Positions 28,030 through 34,979 of a stretch of 38,462 bases of DNA are shown here, piece by piece. This DNA comes from Bacteroidales bacterium. GTDB lineage: Bacteria; Bacteroidota; Bacteroidia; Bacteroidales; UBA932. Location of the stretch: NCBI GenBank assembly GCA_024402115.1, contig JAKSJQ010000018.1, positions 1 to 38,462 on the forward strand, read 5' to 3'. Within the stretch, counting starts at the first letter, position 1. Each line of letters begins with the position of its first letter. The position numbers were made by a program, and so were the translations under genes. The notes below the pieces were generated by a model. That model ran no database searches. It had not been told where the DNA came from and worked only from the letters and a program-made list of their open reading frames with translations.

Positions 28030-30405
28030 ATGAACCACAGAATTCTGAATGTGATGGCGGCAGCAGCCGTGCTCGCATCCGCAACAGTCAGCATGAGGGC
28101 GCAGGAAGTCCTCTATCCAAAGCAGTTCAACCTTGGAGAAGTGACCCTTCTCGACGGACCTTTCAAGCATGCACAGGACCTCAACGTCGAGCATCTCCTC
28201 GAATATGACGTCGACAGGCTCCTGCAGCCGTTCCTCAAGCAGGCCGGACTCGAGCCGAAGGGCGAAGCATTCCCTAACTGGGAAGGACTCGACGGCCATG
28301 TCGGAGGCCACTACCTCTCGGCACTGGCGATCCACTATGCCGCTACCGGCGACCAGCAGTGCCTCGACCGCATGAACTACATGCTCTCCGAGCTCAAGCG
28401 CTGCCAGGACGCGAACGGCAACGGCTACCTCGGCGGTGTTCCGGACAGCAAGGAGCTCTGGCCTGAGGTGCAGCAGGGCAATCTCCGCCGCCTGCTCTCG
28501 ATGTGGGTGCCATGGTACAACCTCCACAAGATCTACGCAGGTCTGCGCGACGCGTACATGTATGCAGGTTCGGAGCTCGCGAAGGACATGTTCCTTGACC
28601 TCTGCGACTGGGGAATCAGCATCTTCGGCAACTTCGATGCTGCGACCATGGAGAACATGCTCTCGCAGGAGCACGGTGGCCTGAACGAAGTCTATTCGGA
28701 CGCATACGTCATCACCGGCGACAAGAAATACCTCGACGCTGCGCATAAGCTCACCCACCATGAGATCTTCGACAGCATGCTCGCAGGGGTCGACAACCTC
28801 GACAACCGCCATGCGAACACCCAGGTTCCGAAGATCGTCGGCTATGCGCGCTATGCGGAGGTCGCAAATGACAGCGACTACCTTAAGGCATCGGACTTCT
28901 TCTGGGAGAGGGTTGCGGACCACCGTTCGGTCGCATTCGGCGGCAACTCGCGCCGTGAGCACTTCCCGGCCGTGACCGACTATGAAAGTTACATCGAAGA
29001 GCGCGAAGGACCTGAGTCATGCAACACCAACAACATGCTCAAGCTCACCGAGAACCTCTTCCGCATGAACCCGCAGGCCGCCTACGCGGACTATTATGAG
29101 AACGCTCTCTACAACCACATCCTCTCGACCCAGCATCCGGAGCACGGTGGTTATGTATATTTCACCCCTGCGCGTCCATCGCATTACAGGGTATACTCGC
29201 AGCCGAACAGCGGAATGTGGTGCTGCGTCGGAACCGGTATGGAGAACCATGGAAAGTATGGTGAGTTCATCTATGCACACGACGGCGACGACCTCTATGT
29301 GAACCTCTTCATCGCATCCGAGCTCAACTGGGAGGAGAAGGGATTCTCACTCCGCCAGAACACCGAGTTCCCAAGCGAGGAGGGTACCACCATCACCGTC
29401 ACTTCGAAGAAGAAGACCAAGCTCAACCTTCTCATCCGCAAGCCGGAATGGACCGACGCGATGAGCATCACCGTGAACGGAAAGGCATGGCCGGCGAAGG
29501 CTGGTGAGAACGGATATGTTTCCATCGACCGCAAGTGGAAGAAGGGCGACGTCGTTTCGGTATCGCTGCCGATGAAGACCACCATCGAGAGGCTCGAGAA
29601 TGTTCCTGACTATGTGGCCATCAAGCGCGGACCTATCCTCCTCGGCGTGAAGACCAACCAGCGCGACATGGACGGACTCATCTCCGACGACGGCCGCTGG
29701 GCACATATCGCACACGGTCCGCTCCAGAGCGCATTCGACGATGCTCCGGTGATCGTGGCGACCGACGCTGAGCTCCTCGCGAAGCTCCAGAATGCCGTTC
29801 CAGTGGCAGGAAAGCCATTCCATTATACCGTTCCAGGCCTCTTCACCGGCGAATTTGCAGGCGCTGAGCTCGAGCCATTCTACGGCATCCACGACAGCCG
29901 CTACTCAATCTACTATCTCTGCCTCGATAGGCAGGGTTACGACGCCAAGGTCAATGAGGCGAAGACTCGCGAGGCCGAGCGCATGGCTCTCGACGCACGC
30001 ACCATCGATGCAGTGCAGACAGGTGAGCAGCAGCCGGAGATCGATCATAGGATGAAGGTCGGCCGCTCATCGAAGGGCAACAGCCAGGGCGAGAACTATC
30101 GTCAGGCTATGGGCAGCTGGTTCAGCTATGAGCTCGAGACCAAGGGTCAGACCGACCTCGCTCTCATGCTCCGTTTCTGGGGTGCAGAGACCGGCAACCG
30201 CGCTTTCAAGGTCCTCGTCGATGACGTGGAGATAGCTTCAGACAACACCGGTTCGAAGTGGAATCGCAGCGCGTTCTTCAACGTTGAGTATCCAATTCCT
30301 GCAGCTCTGCTCGAGGGTAAGGAGATCATCACCGTGAAGTTCGAGTCAGCCGGTCCACGCGACATCGTCGGCGGCATCTATGCTGTCAGATTGGTGACGA
30401 AGTAG
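28030..30405 (+). CDS. GH127 beta-L-arabinofuranosidase
   Basis: 791 aa with a Sec signal of about 24 residues (ending MRAQ). The DUF1680/GH127 barrel is complete. The Zn/catalytic set known from Bifidobacterium HypBA1 is recognisable: Glu329 and Cys331 in PESCNTNNM, and the adjacent Cys398-Cys399 in MWCCVGTGMENH (first Cys being the nucleophile in HypBA1). Glu310 in SRREHF is the likely acid/base counterpart. After the barrel are beta domains and a C-terminal ~120-residue module (MKVGRSSKGNSQGENYRQA onward) resembling DUF6805. Expected reaction: release of L-arabinofuranose from beta-linked arabinooligosaccharides in the periplasm. A single gene with its terminator-like hairpin at 30409-30477. 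Confidence 0.92.
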   Translation: MNHRILNVMAAAAVLASATVSMRAQEVLYPKQFNLGEVTLLDGPFKHAQDLNVEHLLEYDVDRLLQPFLKQAGLEPKGEAFPNWEGLDGHVGGHYLSALAIHYAATGDQQCLDRMNYMLSELKRCQDANGNGYLGGVPDSKELWPEVQQGNLRRLLSMWVPWYNLHKIYAGLRDAYMYAGSELAKDMFLDLCDWGISIFGNFDAATMENMLSQEHGGLNEVYSDAYVITGDKKYLDAAHKLTHHEIFDSMLAGVDNLDNRHANTQVPKIVGYARYAEVANDSDYLKASDFFWERVADHRSVAFGGNSRREHFPAVTDYESYIEEREGPESCNTNNMLKLTENLFRMNPQAAYADYYENALYNHILSTQHPEHGGYVYFTPARPSHYRVYSQPNSGMWCCVGTGMENHGKYGEFIYAHDGDDLYVNLFIASELNWEEKGFSLRQNTEFPSEEGTTITVTSKKKTKLNLLIRKPEWTDAMSITVNGKAWPAKAGENGYVSIDRKWKKGDVVSVSLPMKTTIERLENVPDYVAIKRGPILLGVKTNQRDMDGLISDDGRWAHIAHGPLQSAFDDAPVIVATDAELLAKLQNAVPVAGKPFHYTVPGLFTGEFAGAELEPFYGIHDSRYSIYYLCLDRQGYDAKVNEAKTREAERMALDARTIDAVQTGEQQPEIDHRMKVGRSSKGNSQGENYRQAMGSWFSYELETKGQTDLALMLRFWGAETGNRAFKVLVDDVEIASDNTGSKWNRSAFFNVEYPIPAALLEGKEIITVKFESAGPRDIVGGIYAVRLVTK

Positions 30406-30408
30406 AAC

Positions 30409-30477
30409 CTGCACAGAATCAATTGACGCGCTGGATCGTGGCTTTAGACGGCCCGGTTCAGCGCGTTTTCTGTGCAG
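30409..30477. terminator. Two-level hairpin between GH127 and the convergent lipoprotein gene
   Basis: Outer arms CTGCACAGAA (30409-30418) and its exact complement (30468-30477); inner arms ACGCGCTG (30426-30433) and CAGCGCGT (30459-30466), the latter followed by TTTC. It sits right after the GH127 stop and before the minus-strand stop at 30492, so it probably ends both transcripts. Confidence 0.65.
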
Positions 30478-30491
30478 CTATGAGGAACAAG

Positions 30492-31175
30492 CTACTCTCC
30501 GAGGACAGGACGGACAGGAAGACCTCGATAAAGCTGGACTTTTACGCAGGTGGTGTGGTCCAAAGGTTGATTTGCAACTAAAACATATGCACAATCTTCG
30601 TCGAAAAACTTGCTCGCTGACAAAGTCGAACTCCAATAGTAGCAGTAAATGTGATATCTATCGTTTTCTCCTGGATACGGAACGAAATTCACCATCTTTT
30701 CCCGAATGCCGGCTGCTGGCAGATATATTTTGTTTCCTGAAGTCGGCCCGTAGATGGATTCAATATAATATCCTCTGATTTTGGGACGTGAATTGTCGTA
30801 TGGATCTGTTTCGGTGGTTTCTATCAAGTCCGGTGTCCATTTGTAATAATTGACATTGGTTAGAATGGTCCAATCCTCGATGGTTGGGAGACGCCACTTT
30901 CCACCCCAGAGTGCCTGTGCGATATCCTCAGTACCGTTTGTGTATGTTTCCTGAAGGTAATATTCTTTCACCCATGGCTCGCCCCATGAGTAGTAGTCTC
31001 CCGACTCGAAGATTGATACGGCACCTATGTTTGTTGTAGCCCATTTACCTGCCTGTCCCATGTCGACATACCCATGTTTCATATGGGTCTTGTGATAACC
31101 GTCCTCCTCTTTAGTGCAAGAGCAGACAACCAGGACTGCAACCATGGTGAGTATTGCTGAAAAATGTGCTTTCAT
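30492..31175 (-). CDS. Fib_succ_major (FISUMP)-type lipoprotein
   Basis: 227 aa from the ATG at 31175 (MKAHFSAILT); that start gives a lipoprotein signal with Cys20 in VVCSC, while the longer frame overlaps the DUF1653 gene. The mature protein has GKWATTNIGA, YYSWGEP, GGKWRLPTIEDWTIL, then YWSSTLS and a closing LPVRPV, the succession typical of the Fibrobacter succinogenes major paralogous domain, frequent in Bacteroidota surface lipoproteins and related to DUF1566. Function unknown, probably surface binding. It lies 13 nt after the DUF1653 gene on the same strand. Confidence 0.83.
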   Translation of the reverse strand: MKAHFSAILTMVAVLVVCSCTKEEDGYHKTHMKHGYVDMGQAGKWATTNIGAVSIFESGDYYSWGEPWVKEYYLQETYTNGTEDIAQALWGGKWRLPTIEDWTILTNVNYYKWTPDLIETTETDPYDNSRPKIRGYYIESIYGPTSGNKIYLPAAGIREKMVNFVPYPGENDRYHIYCYYWSSTLSASKFFDEDCAYVLVANQPLDHTTCVKVQLYRGLPVRPVLGE

Positions 31176-31188
31176 ATCATTGTTCCAA

Positions 31189-31416
31189 TTATAGGATGGC
31201 CTCTTCTTCTGTGATCGGGATGAAGCGTGGACCGGAATAGTCTTCACGTTCCACGGATGAGAAGAACATCTCCTTCGGACGCACCCATATGTCATGGTTA
31301 CCGTAGAGAGCCTGATACACGACCAGTTCACGAGTCGGATCTTCGCTGTCCTTCGCTATATGCAGAATCTTATATCTGCCACCCTTGAAGTGGCGGAAGT
31401 ACTGAATGTCTGACAT
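31189..31416 (-). CDS. DUF1653 protein
   Basis: 75 aa from the ATG at 31416 (MSDIQYFRHFKGG); the GTG three codons earlier is less likely. The whole protein is one DUF1653 domain: RHFKGGRYKILHIAKDSE, then ELVVYQALYG and WVRPKEMFFSSV. It is a small cytoplasmic protein family of unknown function widespread in bacteria. It is followed by the FISUMP-like lipoprotein after 13 nt. Confidence 0.88.
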   Translation of the reverse strand: MSDIQYFRHFKGGRYKILHIAKDSEDPTRELVVYQALYGNHDIWVRPKEMFFSSVEREDYSGPRFIPITEEEAIL

Positions 31417-31561
31417 GATATACACATTAAAGTTGCTTCAAGGACAAAGTTCGCATAATTTTCTTAGATTTACGGCTGCAAACCGAGTATATCTCACACT
31501 CGGTTCCAACAATATGCTCATGACTAGTGCTCATACTGACGGGTATGGTATACAAAACTAA

Positions 31562-31595
31562 CCCCGAATGTTTGATTGCTCAGCGACATCCGGGG
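31562..31595 (-). terminator. Terminator-like hairpin downstream of the WYL gene and array 1
   Basis: CCCCG (31562-31566) pairs with CGGGG (31591-31595), extended inward by ATGT/ACAT after one mismatch. On the minus strand it is followed by TTAGTTTTG. It would end a transcript that runs from the WYL gene through array 1. Confidence 0.4.
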
Positions 31596-31652
31596 ATTTC
31601 ATTACAAAGGTATAGTTTTTTCACAACTCCTGAAAAATTAAGTATTACTCAT

Positions 31653-31838
31653 GTCACGAACGACAAAAACAAATCGTTTTTTGTCGTTCGTGACGGTTTT
31701 TTCGATGTTTCGAGCTGTTTTGCTGGCACGAACTCCAAGAATTGGCTGTTTTTTGGCGTTCGTGCCACTGAAACATGCTGAAACTGCTGAAATGAGTGCG
31801 CGAACTTAAGAAATCTCTCATTTTTTTGAGTTCGCGAC
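31653..31838. repeat. Array 1 of 72-nt palindromic repeats (3 units)
   Basis: Units begin at 31655, 31727 and 31799, exactly 72 nt apart. Each opens with a ~40-nt imperfect palindrome of the form C(A/G)CGAAC ... GTTCG(T/C)G around a T-rich centre, followed by a ~32-nt linker. Unit 1 has a 17-bp perfect stem (31653-31669 with 31678-31694); unit 2 pairs GGCACGAAC (31725-31733) with 31758-31766; unit 3 pairs CGCGAACT (31799-31806) with 31829-31836. Three palindrome subtypes are present (call them C, D, A in this order). The same subtypes recur in array 2 at 33701-33957. Confidence 0.92.
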
Positions 31839-31873
31839 AAGGAAGTGGGCAGATTGTTGCAGCGAGGGACTTG

Positions 31874-32773
31874 CTACAGGCTCTCGATGAAGCGGGAGTA
31901 GCTGCGGACGTAGTCGGTGAGGGCGGGGGAATCGACGATGCGAACGTCCGCAGCCAGACCGATCACGAAGCGCCCGACCCCCTCCATCTGGGTCACGTCC
32001 GTCTCGAGCAGCCAGCGGTCGGGCGCGAGCTGCATGAGCTCGTATTCGGCGAGCGGAAACTCCTCGACCAGCAGATTGCGCGCCCTGCGGTTGAGCTCGA
32101 TGCGCACATGGGTCTTCGTCGGACCGCTCATCCTGAAAATGTCCATCTCCGGCTTGCGGTGCTCCGGCTCGAACTCCCACCCGTCCGGAAGGATCTCCAC
32201 CGAACCGATCCTCGAAATCTTGTACATCTTGTTGGCGCGGCTCACCACGTCGTATGCCCATACGCAGACGTACTCCGCCGTGAACTCGTACGGCTCCACG
32301 AGCACATCATGAACCCCCGAATTCGACGACTGGTAGTCCTTAAGGACGACGCGCTTGCCCTCGGAAATCGCCTCCTCGAGTGTCTGGATTGCGTATGCCA
32401 CCTTCTTGTTGTCCGTGTACCGGTCGATCGCAGTCACGTCGTACACCGCCGAAAGCTTCTTGTAGAGGTTCGCCTTCATGCCGTTCGACTGGTCGAGCCC
32501 CTGGATCAGGTTCGACAGCACCTTCGCCTCCTCCTCGGAGAAATACACGAGCTTCTCCAGGTCCTTCGACGCCTTCGGCATCTTCATCAGCCGGTAGATG
32601 TTCCCATGCACCTTCTCCACCACGAAGCCCGCATCCTTGAAGGTGTCGATATATCGGTAGATGGTCCTGTACGAAGTGTCCATCTTCTCTGCTAGCTCAT
32701 CGATGGTGAAGAGCACGCTGCCCGACATCAGTCGCATCAGGCGGAGCATACGCTCGATTTTCGGTTGGTCCAT
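31874..32773 (-). CDS. WYL-domain transcriptional regulator
   Basis: 299 aa from the ATG at 32773 (MDQPKIERMLRLMRLM). Residues about 1-60 form a winged helix-turn-helix (TIDELAEKMDTSYRTIYRYI), the middle is helical, and residues about 140-215 form the WYL domain (VVLKDYQSS, VEPYEFTAEYVCVWAYD, KISRIGSVEIL); a WYL C-terminal extension follows to 299. WYL proteins are ligand-sensing regulators, often beside DNA repair, CRISPR or defence genes and thought to sense nucleic acids or nucleotides. Here it is divergent from two small unknown genes, with an inverted repeat at 32834-32848 between. Repeat array 1 lies just downstream of its stop. Confidence 0.88.
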   Translation of the reverse strand: MDQPKIERMLRLMRLMSGSVLFTIDELAEKMDTSYRTIYRYIDTFKDAGFVVEKVHGNIYRLMKMPKASKDLEKLVYFSEEEAKVLSNLIQGLDQSNGMKANLYKKLSAVYDVTAIDRYTDNKKVAYAIQTLEEAISEGKRVVLKDYQSSNSGVHDVLVEPYEFTAEYVCVWAYDVVSRANKMYKISRIGSVEILPDGWEFEPEHRKPEMDIFRMSGPTKTHVRIELNRRARNLLVEEFPLAEYELMQLAPDRWLLETDVTQMEGVGRFVIGLAADVRIVDSPALTDYVRSYSRFIESL

Positions 32774-32833
32774 AGTGTTGCTAATTATTATGGACACGAA
32801 GTTAGCAGAAAAATCGCAACATTTTTCAGCTTG

Positions 32834-32848
32834 TGACAAAACTTGTCA
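32834..32848. promoter_or_regulatory. Inverted repeat, possible operator
   Basis: TGACAA, 3-nt spacer, TTGTCA is a perfect dyad, 61 nt upstream of the WYL gene start and 12 nt upstream of the -7 box of the opposite small-gene operon. Position suggests a regulator site between divergent genes; WYL binding is only a guess. Confidence 0.4.
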
Positions 32849-32859
32849 AAAATGCGGAA

Positions 32860-32867
32860 TACTTTTG
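32860..32867 (+). promoter_or_regulatory. -7 box for the small-gene pair
   Basis: TACTTTTG matches TAnnTTTG. It would give a long leader of roughly 180 nt before the ATG at 33056; that leader contains partly self-complementary blocks (ACGAG near 32921 with CTCGT near 32955). Confidence 0.4.
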
Positions 32868-33055
32868 CGCTGTCTTTCGAAGGGACGTTCGGTGAGAACA
32901 GGCAATTGGGATCATGCGACGAGCGGTTTTCAACGGGAGACGTACGACGAGAAACTCGTAAAGCATCGCGAGCCCTCCAGGAGAGGCGCCAACCGAGCAG
33001 GGATGCCACGGTGGCAAAATGATGCGGATTATATAATGATCAAAAAACATCTATC

Positions 33056-33274
33056 ATGGAAAAGTACACCAATGAGGAGGAGGTACTCACCTTCAGACTG
33101 AACGAGGTCGAGACGAAAAGAGCAAAGACCTTCTGCGCCCTGCACATGATGCATGTCGCGCACATGCCGGCCGGCGAAGCATTCTGCTTCAAATTCATCC
33201 CAACGCACATCGGAATCGTCGCGATCCTGCAGTGCATGGCATGCAATGAGCACATCGACCTGACCGACTATTAA
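33056..33274 (+). CDS. Small unrecognised protein, 72 aa
   Basis: 72 aa, ATG at 33056, TAA stop. Acidic N-terminal half (MEKYTNEEEVLTFRLNEVET), then a His/Met/Cys-rich middle (FCALHMMHVAHMPAGEAFCF) and a CMACNEH motif near the end, giving several possible metal ligands (Cys27, His30, His33, His36, Cys44, Cys60, Cys63, His66 by count). No family is recognised. No signal or clear membrane segment. It is followed after 30 nt by a second small gene on the same strand, and both are divergent from the WYL regulator. It is accepted as real because codon use looks normal and it fits the run. Confidence 0.55.
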   Translation: MEKYTNEEEVLTFRLNEVETKRAKTFCALHMMHVAHMPAGEAFCFKFIPTHIGIVAILQCMACNEHIDLTDY

Positions 33275-33304
33275 CAGATCGCGGAATTTCAAAACATCAA
33301 GACT

Positions 33305-33604
33305 ATGACGATCTACAAGGACAATGCGCCAACTTCCAGGGAGATATGGCTGGAGGTGGAAGACGGAGTGGTGAGGATGGTCCAGCAAGACCTCGGACCA
33401 GCCTGCCAGATCATGACGGGCGAAGACGAATACGAGAGGGAAGTGTCCTGCAAGCTCAAGGAGCTCGAGGCTTTGCTGAGGATCAAGGGCGCTGCGGCGG
33501 TCCTGGACCAGCTCTCGAAGATGTTCCATAGCTCCGACTCGATCGACCGCTTCATGGTCTACCTTTCGCAACACGGAATCAGGTACGACGTGTACTCTGA
33601 CTAG
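33305..33604 (+). CDS. Small unrecognised protein, 99 aa
   Basis: 99 aa, ATG at 33305, TAG stop. The first part looks like a beta hairpin (REIWLEVEDGVVRMVQQD); the rest looks helical (REVSCKLKELEALLRIKGAA, then VLDQLSKMF, and DSIDRFMVYLSQHG). Soluble, mildly acidic, no known motif. It lies 30 nt after the 72-aa gene and is probably co-transcribed. Downstream, three 32-nt repeats and array 2 follow without another gene on this strand. Confidence 0.6.
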   Translation: MTIYKDNAPTSREIWLEVEDGVVRMVQQDLGPACQIMTGEDEYEREVSCKLKELEALLRIKGAAAVLDQLSKMFHSSDSIDRFMVYLSQHGIRYDVYSD

Positions 33605-33608
33605 CTCG

Positions 33609-33704
33609 CTTCGGCGGCGGGTTTTGCATGCGCTGGCCGGTTTCGGCGTCGGGTTTTGCTTGCGCCGGATTGCTTCCGCGTTGTGTTTTGCTTGCGCCGG
33701 CGCG
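33609..33704. repeat. Three tandem 32-nt GC-rich repeats
   Basis: The core GTTTTGC recurs at 33621, 33653 and 33685, exactly 32 nt apart, within a shared frame of (C/T)TTCGGCGxCG-GTTTTGCxTGCGCxGG. The copies differ at several positions. They end at the first unit of array 2. Confidence 0.8.
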
Positions 33705-33957
33705 AACTTAAGAAATCGCTCATTTTTTTGAGTTCGCAGCGCTGAAATTAGCAGAAACCGTTAAAACGAGTGCGCGAACTGAAGAAATCGTCCATTTTTT
33801 TGAGTTCGCAGCGCTAAAGCACGCTGAAACGGCTTACTTACTGTCACGAGCGACAAAAATCGAGTTGTTTTTGTCGTTCGTGACACCATTTCCGGGGTTT
33901 TCAGCGATTTCACTGCCACGAACTCCAAGAATTGGCTGTTTTTTGTCGCTCGTGCCA
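33699..33957. repeat. Array 2 of 72-nt palindromic repeats (4 units)
   Basis: Units begin at 33701, 33773, 33845 and 33917, exactly 72 nt apart. Subtype order is A, A, C, D using the names of array 1. The palindrome of the first unit differs from unit 3 of array 1 by one base over 37; the last unit differs from unit 2 of array 1 by two bases over about 41. Linkers are more diverged but share GCTGAAA-type words. The third unit keeps a long stem (GTCACGAGCGACAAAAA with TTTTTGTCGTTCGTGAC) with a G-T wobble where array 1 has A-T. Confidence 0.92.
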
Positions 33958-34023
33958 GTATGAAAGCCATGTGAATTATTACCTACTTATGAATGGTCCT
34001 AAATGTTGCTACAGAAACGAGAT

Positions 34024-34884
34024 TCACTTACGAAGCCTTGCCCGATATTCGTTAGGTGCAGAGCCTCTGAAGCGCCTGAACATTCTGCTGAAGTGTGCGG
34101 GAGAACAATATCCTACAGAGTATGCTATATGTTCGATCGACATGTCAGGATGCCCTGTCAGCATCATGCATGACCTGTTTATCCTCATCTCGTTGAGAGC
34201 GAACATGAAAGTCTTTCCTGCCTTGCGCTTGAAGAAGTTGCAAAAGGCGGTCTTCCCCATACAGAACTCATTCGCCATCCTTTCAAGACTCAAGGACTCA
34301 GACATATGCTCCTCCATATATTCCAGGATCTGCTGAATCTTGCCGAATGATCCCACCTTGTCATGCAGATTGCCATCTATGGTGATCTTGCGTTTGTCAC
34401 TACATCTATATGCTGCCACGAGCATCTCCAACAGAGCCAGAAGTCTATTCTCCGGTTCCATCGAAACCATTGTAATCATTAGCGATGACAGACGGGACGC
34501 TTCATGACCTCTTATCTCGACTGCATGGTCCAGGGAACTTATATAGGAAACAACTCCTTTCATTTCAGGGAATGTGGATAGGGAAGATGTCACAAGCTCT
34601 ACCGGGAACTGGACGCTGTACTCCTGGATTCTCACATTCTCCGGATTCTTATAGACCCAGTTGTGAGGAATGCCTCCTGGGATGAGAAGAACCTCCATTT
34701 CCTTGAAAGGTTCGCTAACATCCCCGATAGTACGGATACCATACCCACTGAAGGTGAACTGGAACTCGAATTCCGGATGAGCGTGAAGTTCCAGAGTCTC
34801 GATCGTAGCTTCCTGGTCATATCTGGCAAGGAATGAACATCCGTCAGGAATCACGACACGTTCGTAGCAAACGACATTGTTCAT
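34024..34884 (-). CDS. AraC-family transcriptional regulator with cupin sensor
   Basis: 286 aa from the ATG at 34884 (MNNVVCYERVVIPDG). The N-terminal half is a cupin-like sensor (HAHPEFEFQFTFSGYGIR, LLIPGGIPHNW). The C-terminal ~100 residues hold the two HTH motifs of AraC/XylS regulators (SLERMANEFCMGKTAFCNFF and DMSIEHIAYSVGYCSPAHFS, ending FRRFRGSAPNEYRARLRK). Such regulators usually sense sugars or related small molecules. It is divergent from the acyltransferase gene with a 95-bp shared promoter region, so that gene is its likely target. A minus-strand TATATTTG lies at 34900-34907. Confidence 0.93.
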   Translation of the reverse strand: MNNVVCYERVVIPDGCSFLARYDQEATIETLELHAHPEFEFQFTFSGYGIRTIGDVSEPFKEMEVLLIPGGIPHNWVYKNPENVRIQEYSVQFPVELVTSSLSTFPEMKGVVSYISSLDHAVEIRGHEASRLSSLMITMVSMEPENRLLALLEMLVAAYRCSDKRKITIDGNLHDKVGSFGKIQQILEYMEEHMSESLSLERMANEFCMGKTAFCNFFKRKAGKTFMFALNEMRINRSCMMLTGHPDMSIEHIAYSVGYCSPAHFSRMFRRFRGSAPNEYRARLRK

Positions 34885-34899
34885 GATGTGAAATTTGGA

Positions 34900-34907
34900 C
34901 AAATATA
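34900..34907 (-). promoter_or_regulatory. -7 box of the AraC-type gene
   Basis: Minus strand TATATTTG matches TAnnTTTG, 15 nt before the start at 34884. The -33 element is not clear. Confidence 0.45.
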
Positions 34908-34944
34908 ATACAAAATTCATCAAGGGCATTCCTTACGGAACCGA

Positions 34945-34952
34945 TAAATTTG
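34945..34952 (+). promoter_or_regulatory. -7 box of the acyltransferase gene
   Basis: TAAATTTG matches TAnnTTTG, 27 nt before the ATG at 34980. It faces away from the AraC-type gene; no good TTTG partner upstream, consistent with a regulated promoter. Confidence 0.45.
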
Positions 34953-34979
34953 CACATCGTCCATAGAAACAGAGTAGAG

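Larger units (their letters stand above)
31426..31873. other. Gene-free stretch holding repeat array 1 and two hairpins
   Basis: Contains an 8-bp hairpin (AACCGAGT 31481-31488 with ACTCGGTT 31498-31505), a terminator-like hairpin at 31562-31595, and the 72-nt repeat array at 31653-31838. Open frames on both strands within the array arise because the period is a multiple of three; I do not call them as genes. Confidence 0.65.
33605..34023. other. Gene-free stretch holding 32-nt repeats and array 2
   Basis: Occupied by three GC-rich 32-nt tandem repeats (33609-33704) and the second 72-nt palindromic array (33701-33957). The remaining 66 nt to the AraC-type gene stop at 34024 show nothing recognisable. 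Confidence 0.7.

Noticed and set aside
28021..28962. A 313-codon minus-strand frame
   Set aside because: Antisense to the GH127 gene, with no recognisable protein and composition expected of a shadow frame.
32826..33050. Small minus-strand genes in the leader of the small-gene pair
   Set aside because: Two overlapping frames with no start context and Arg/Ser-rich translations; they lie antisense to a leader with partial dyads.
31653..33957. CRISPR arrays, because of regular spacing, ~40-nt repeats and a nearby WYL gene
   Set aside because: Repeats differ between subtypes, and linkers are related to each other rather than unique. There are no cas genes, and only three or four units per array.
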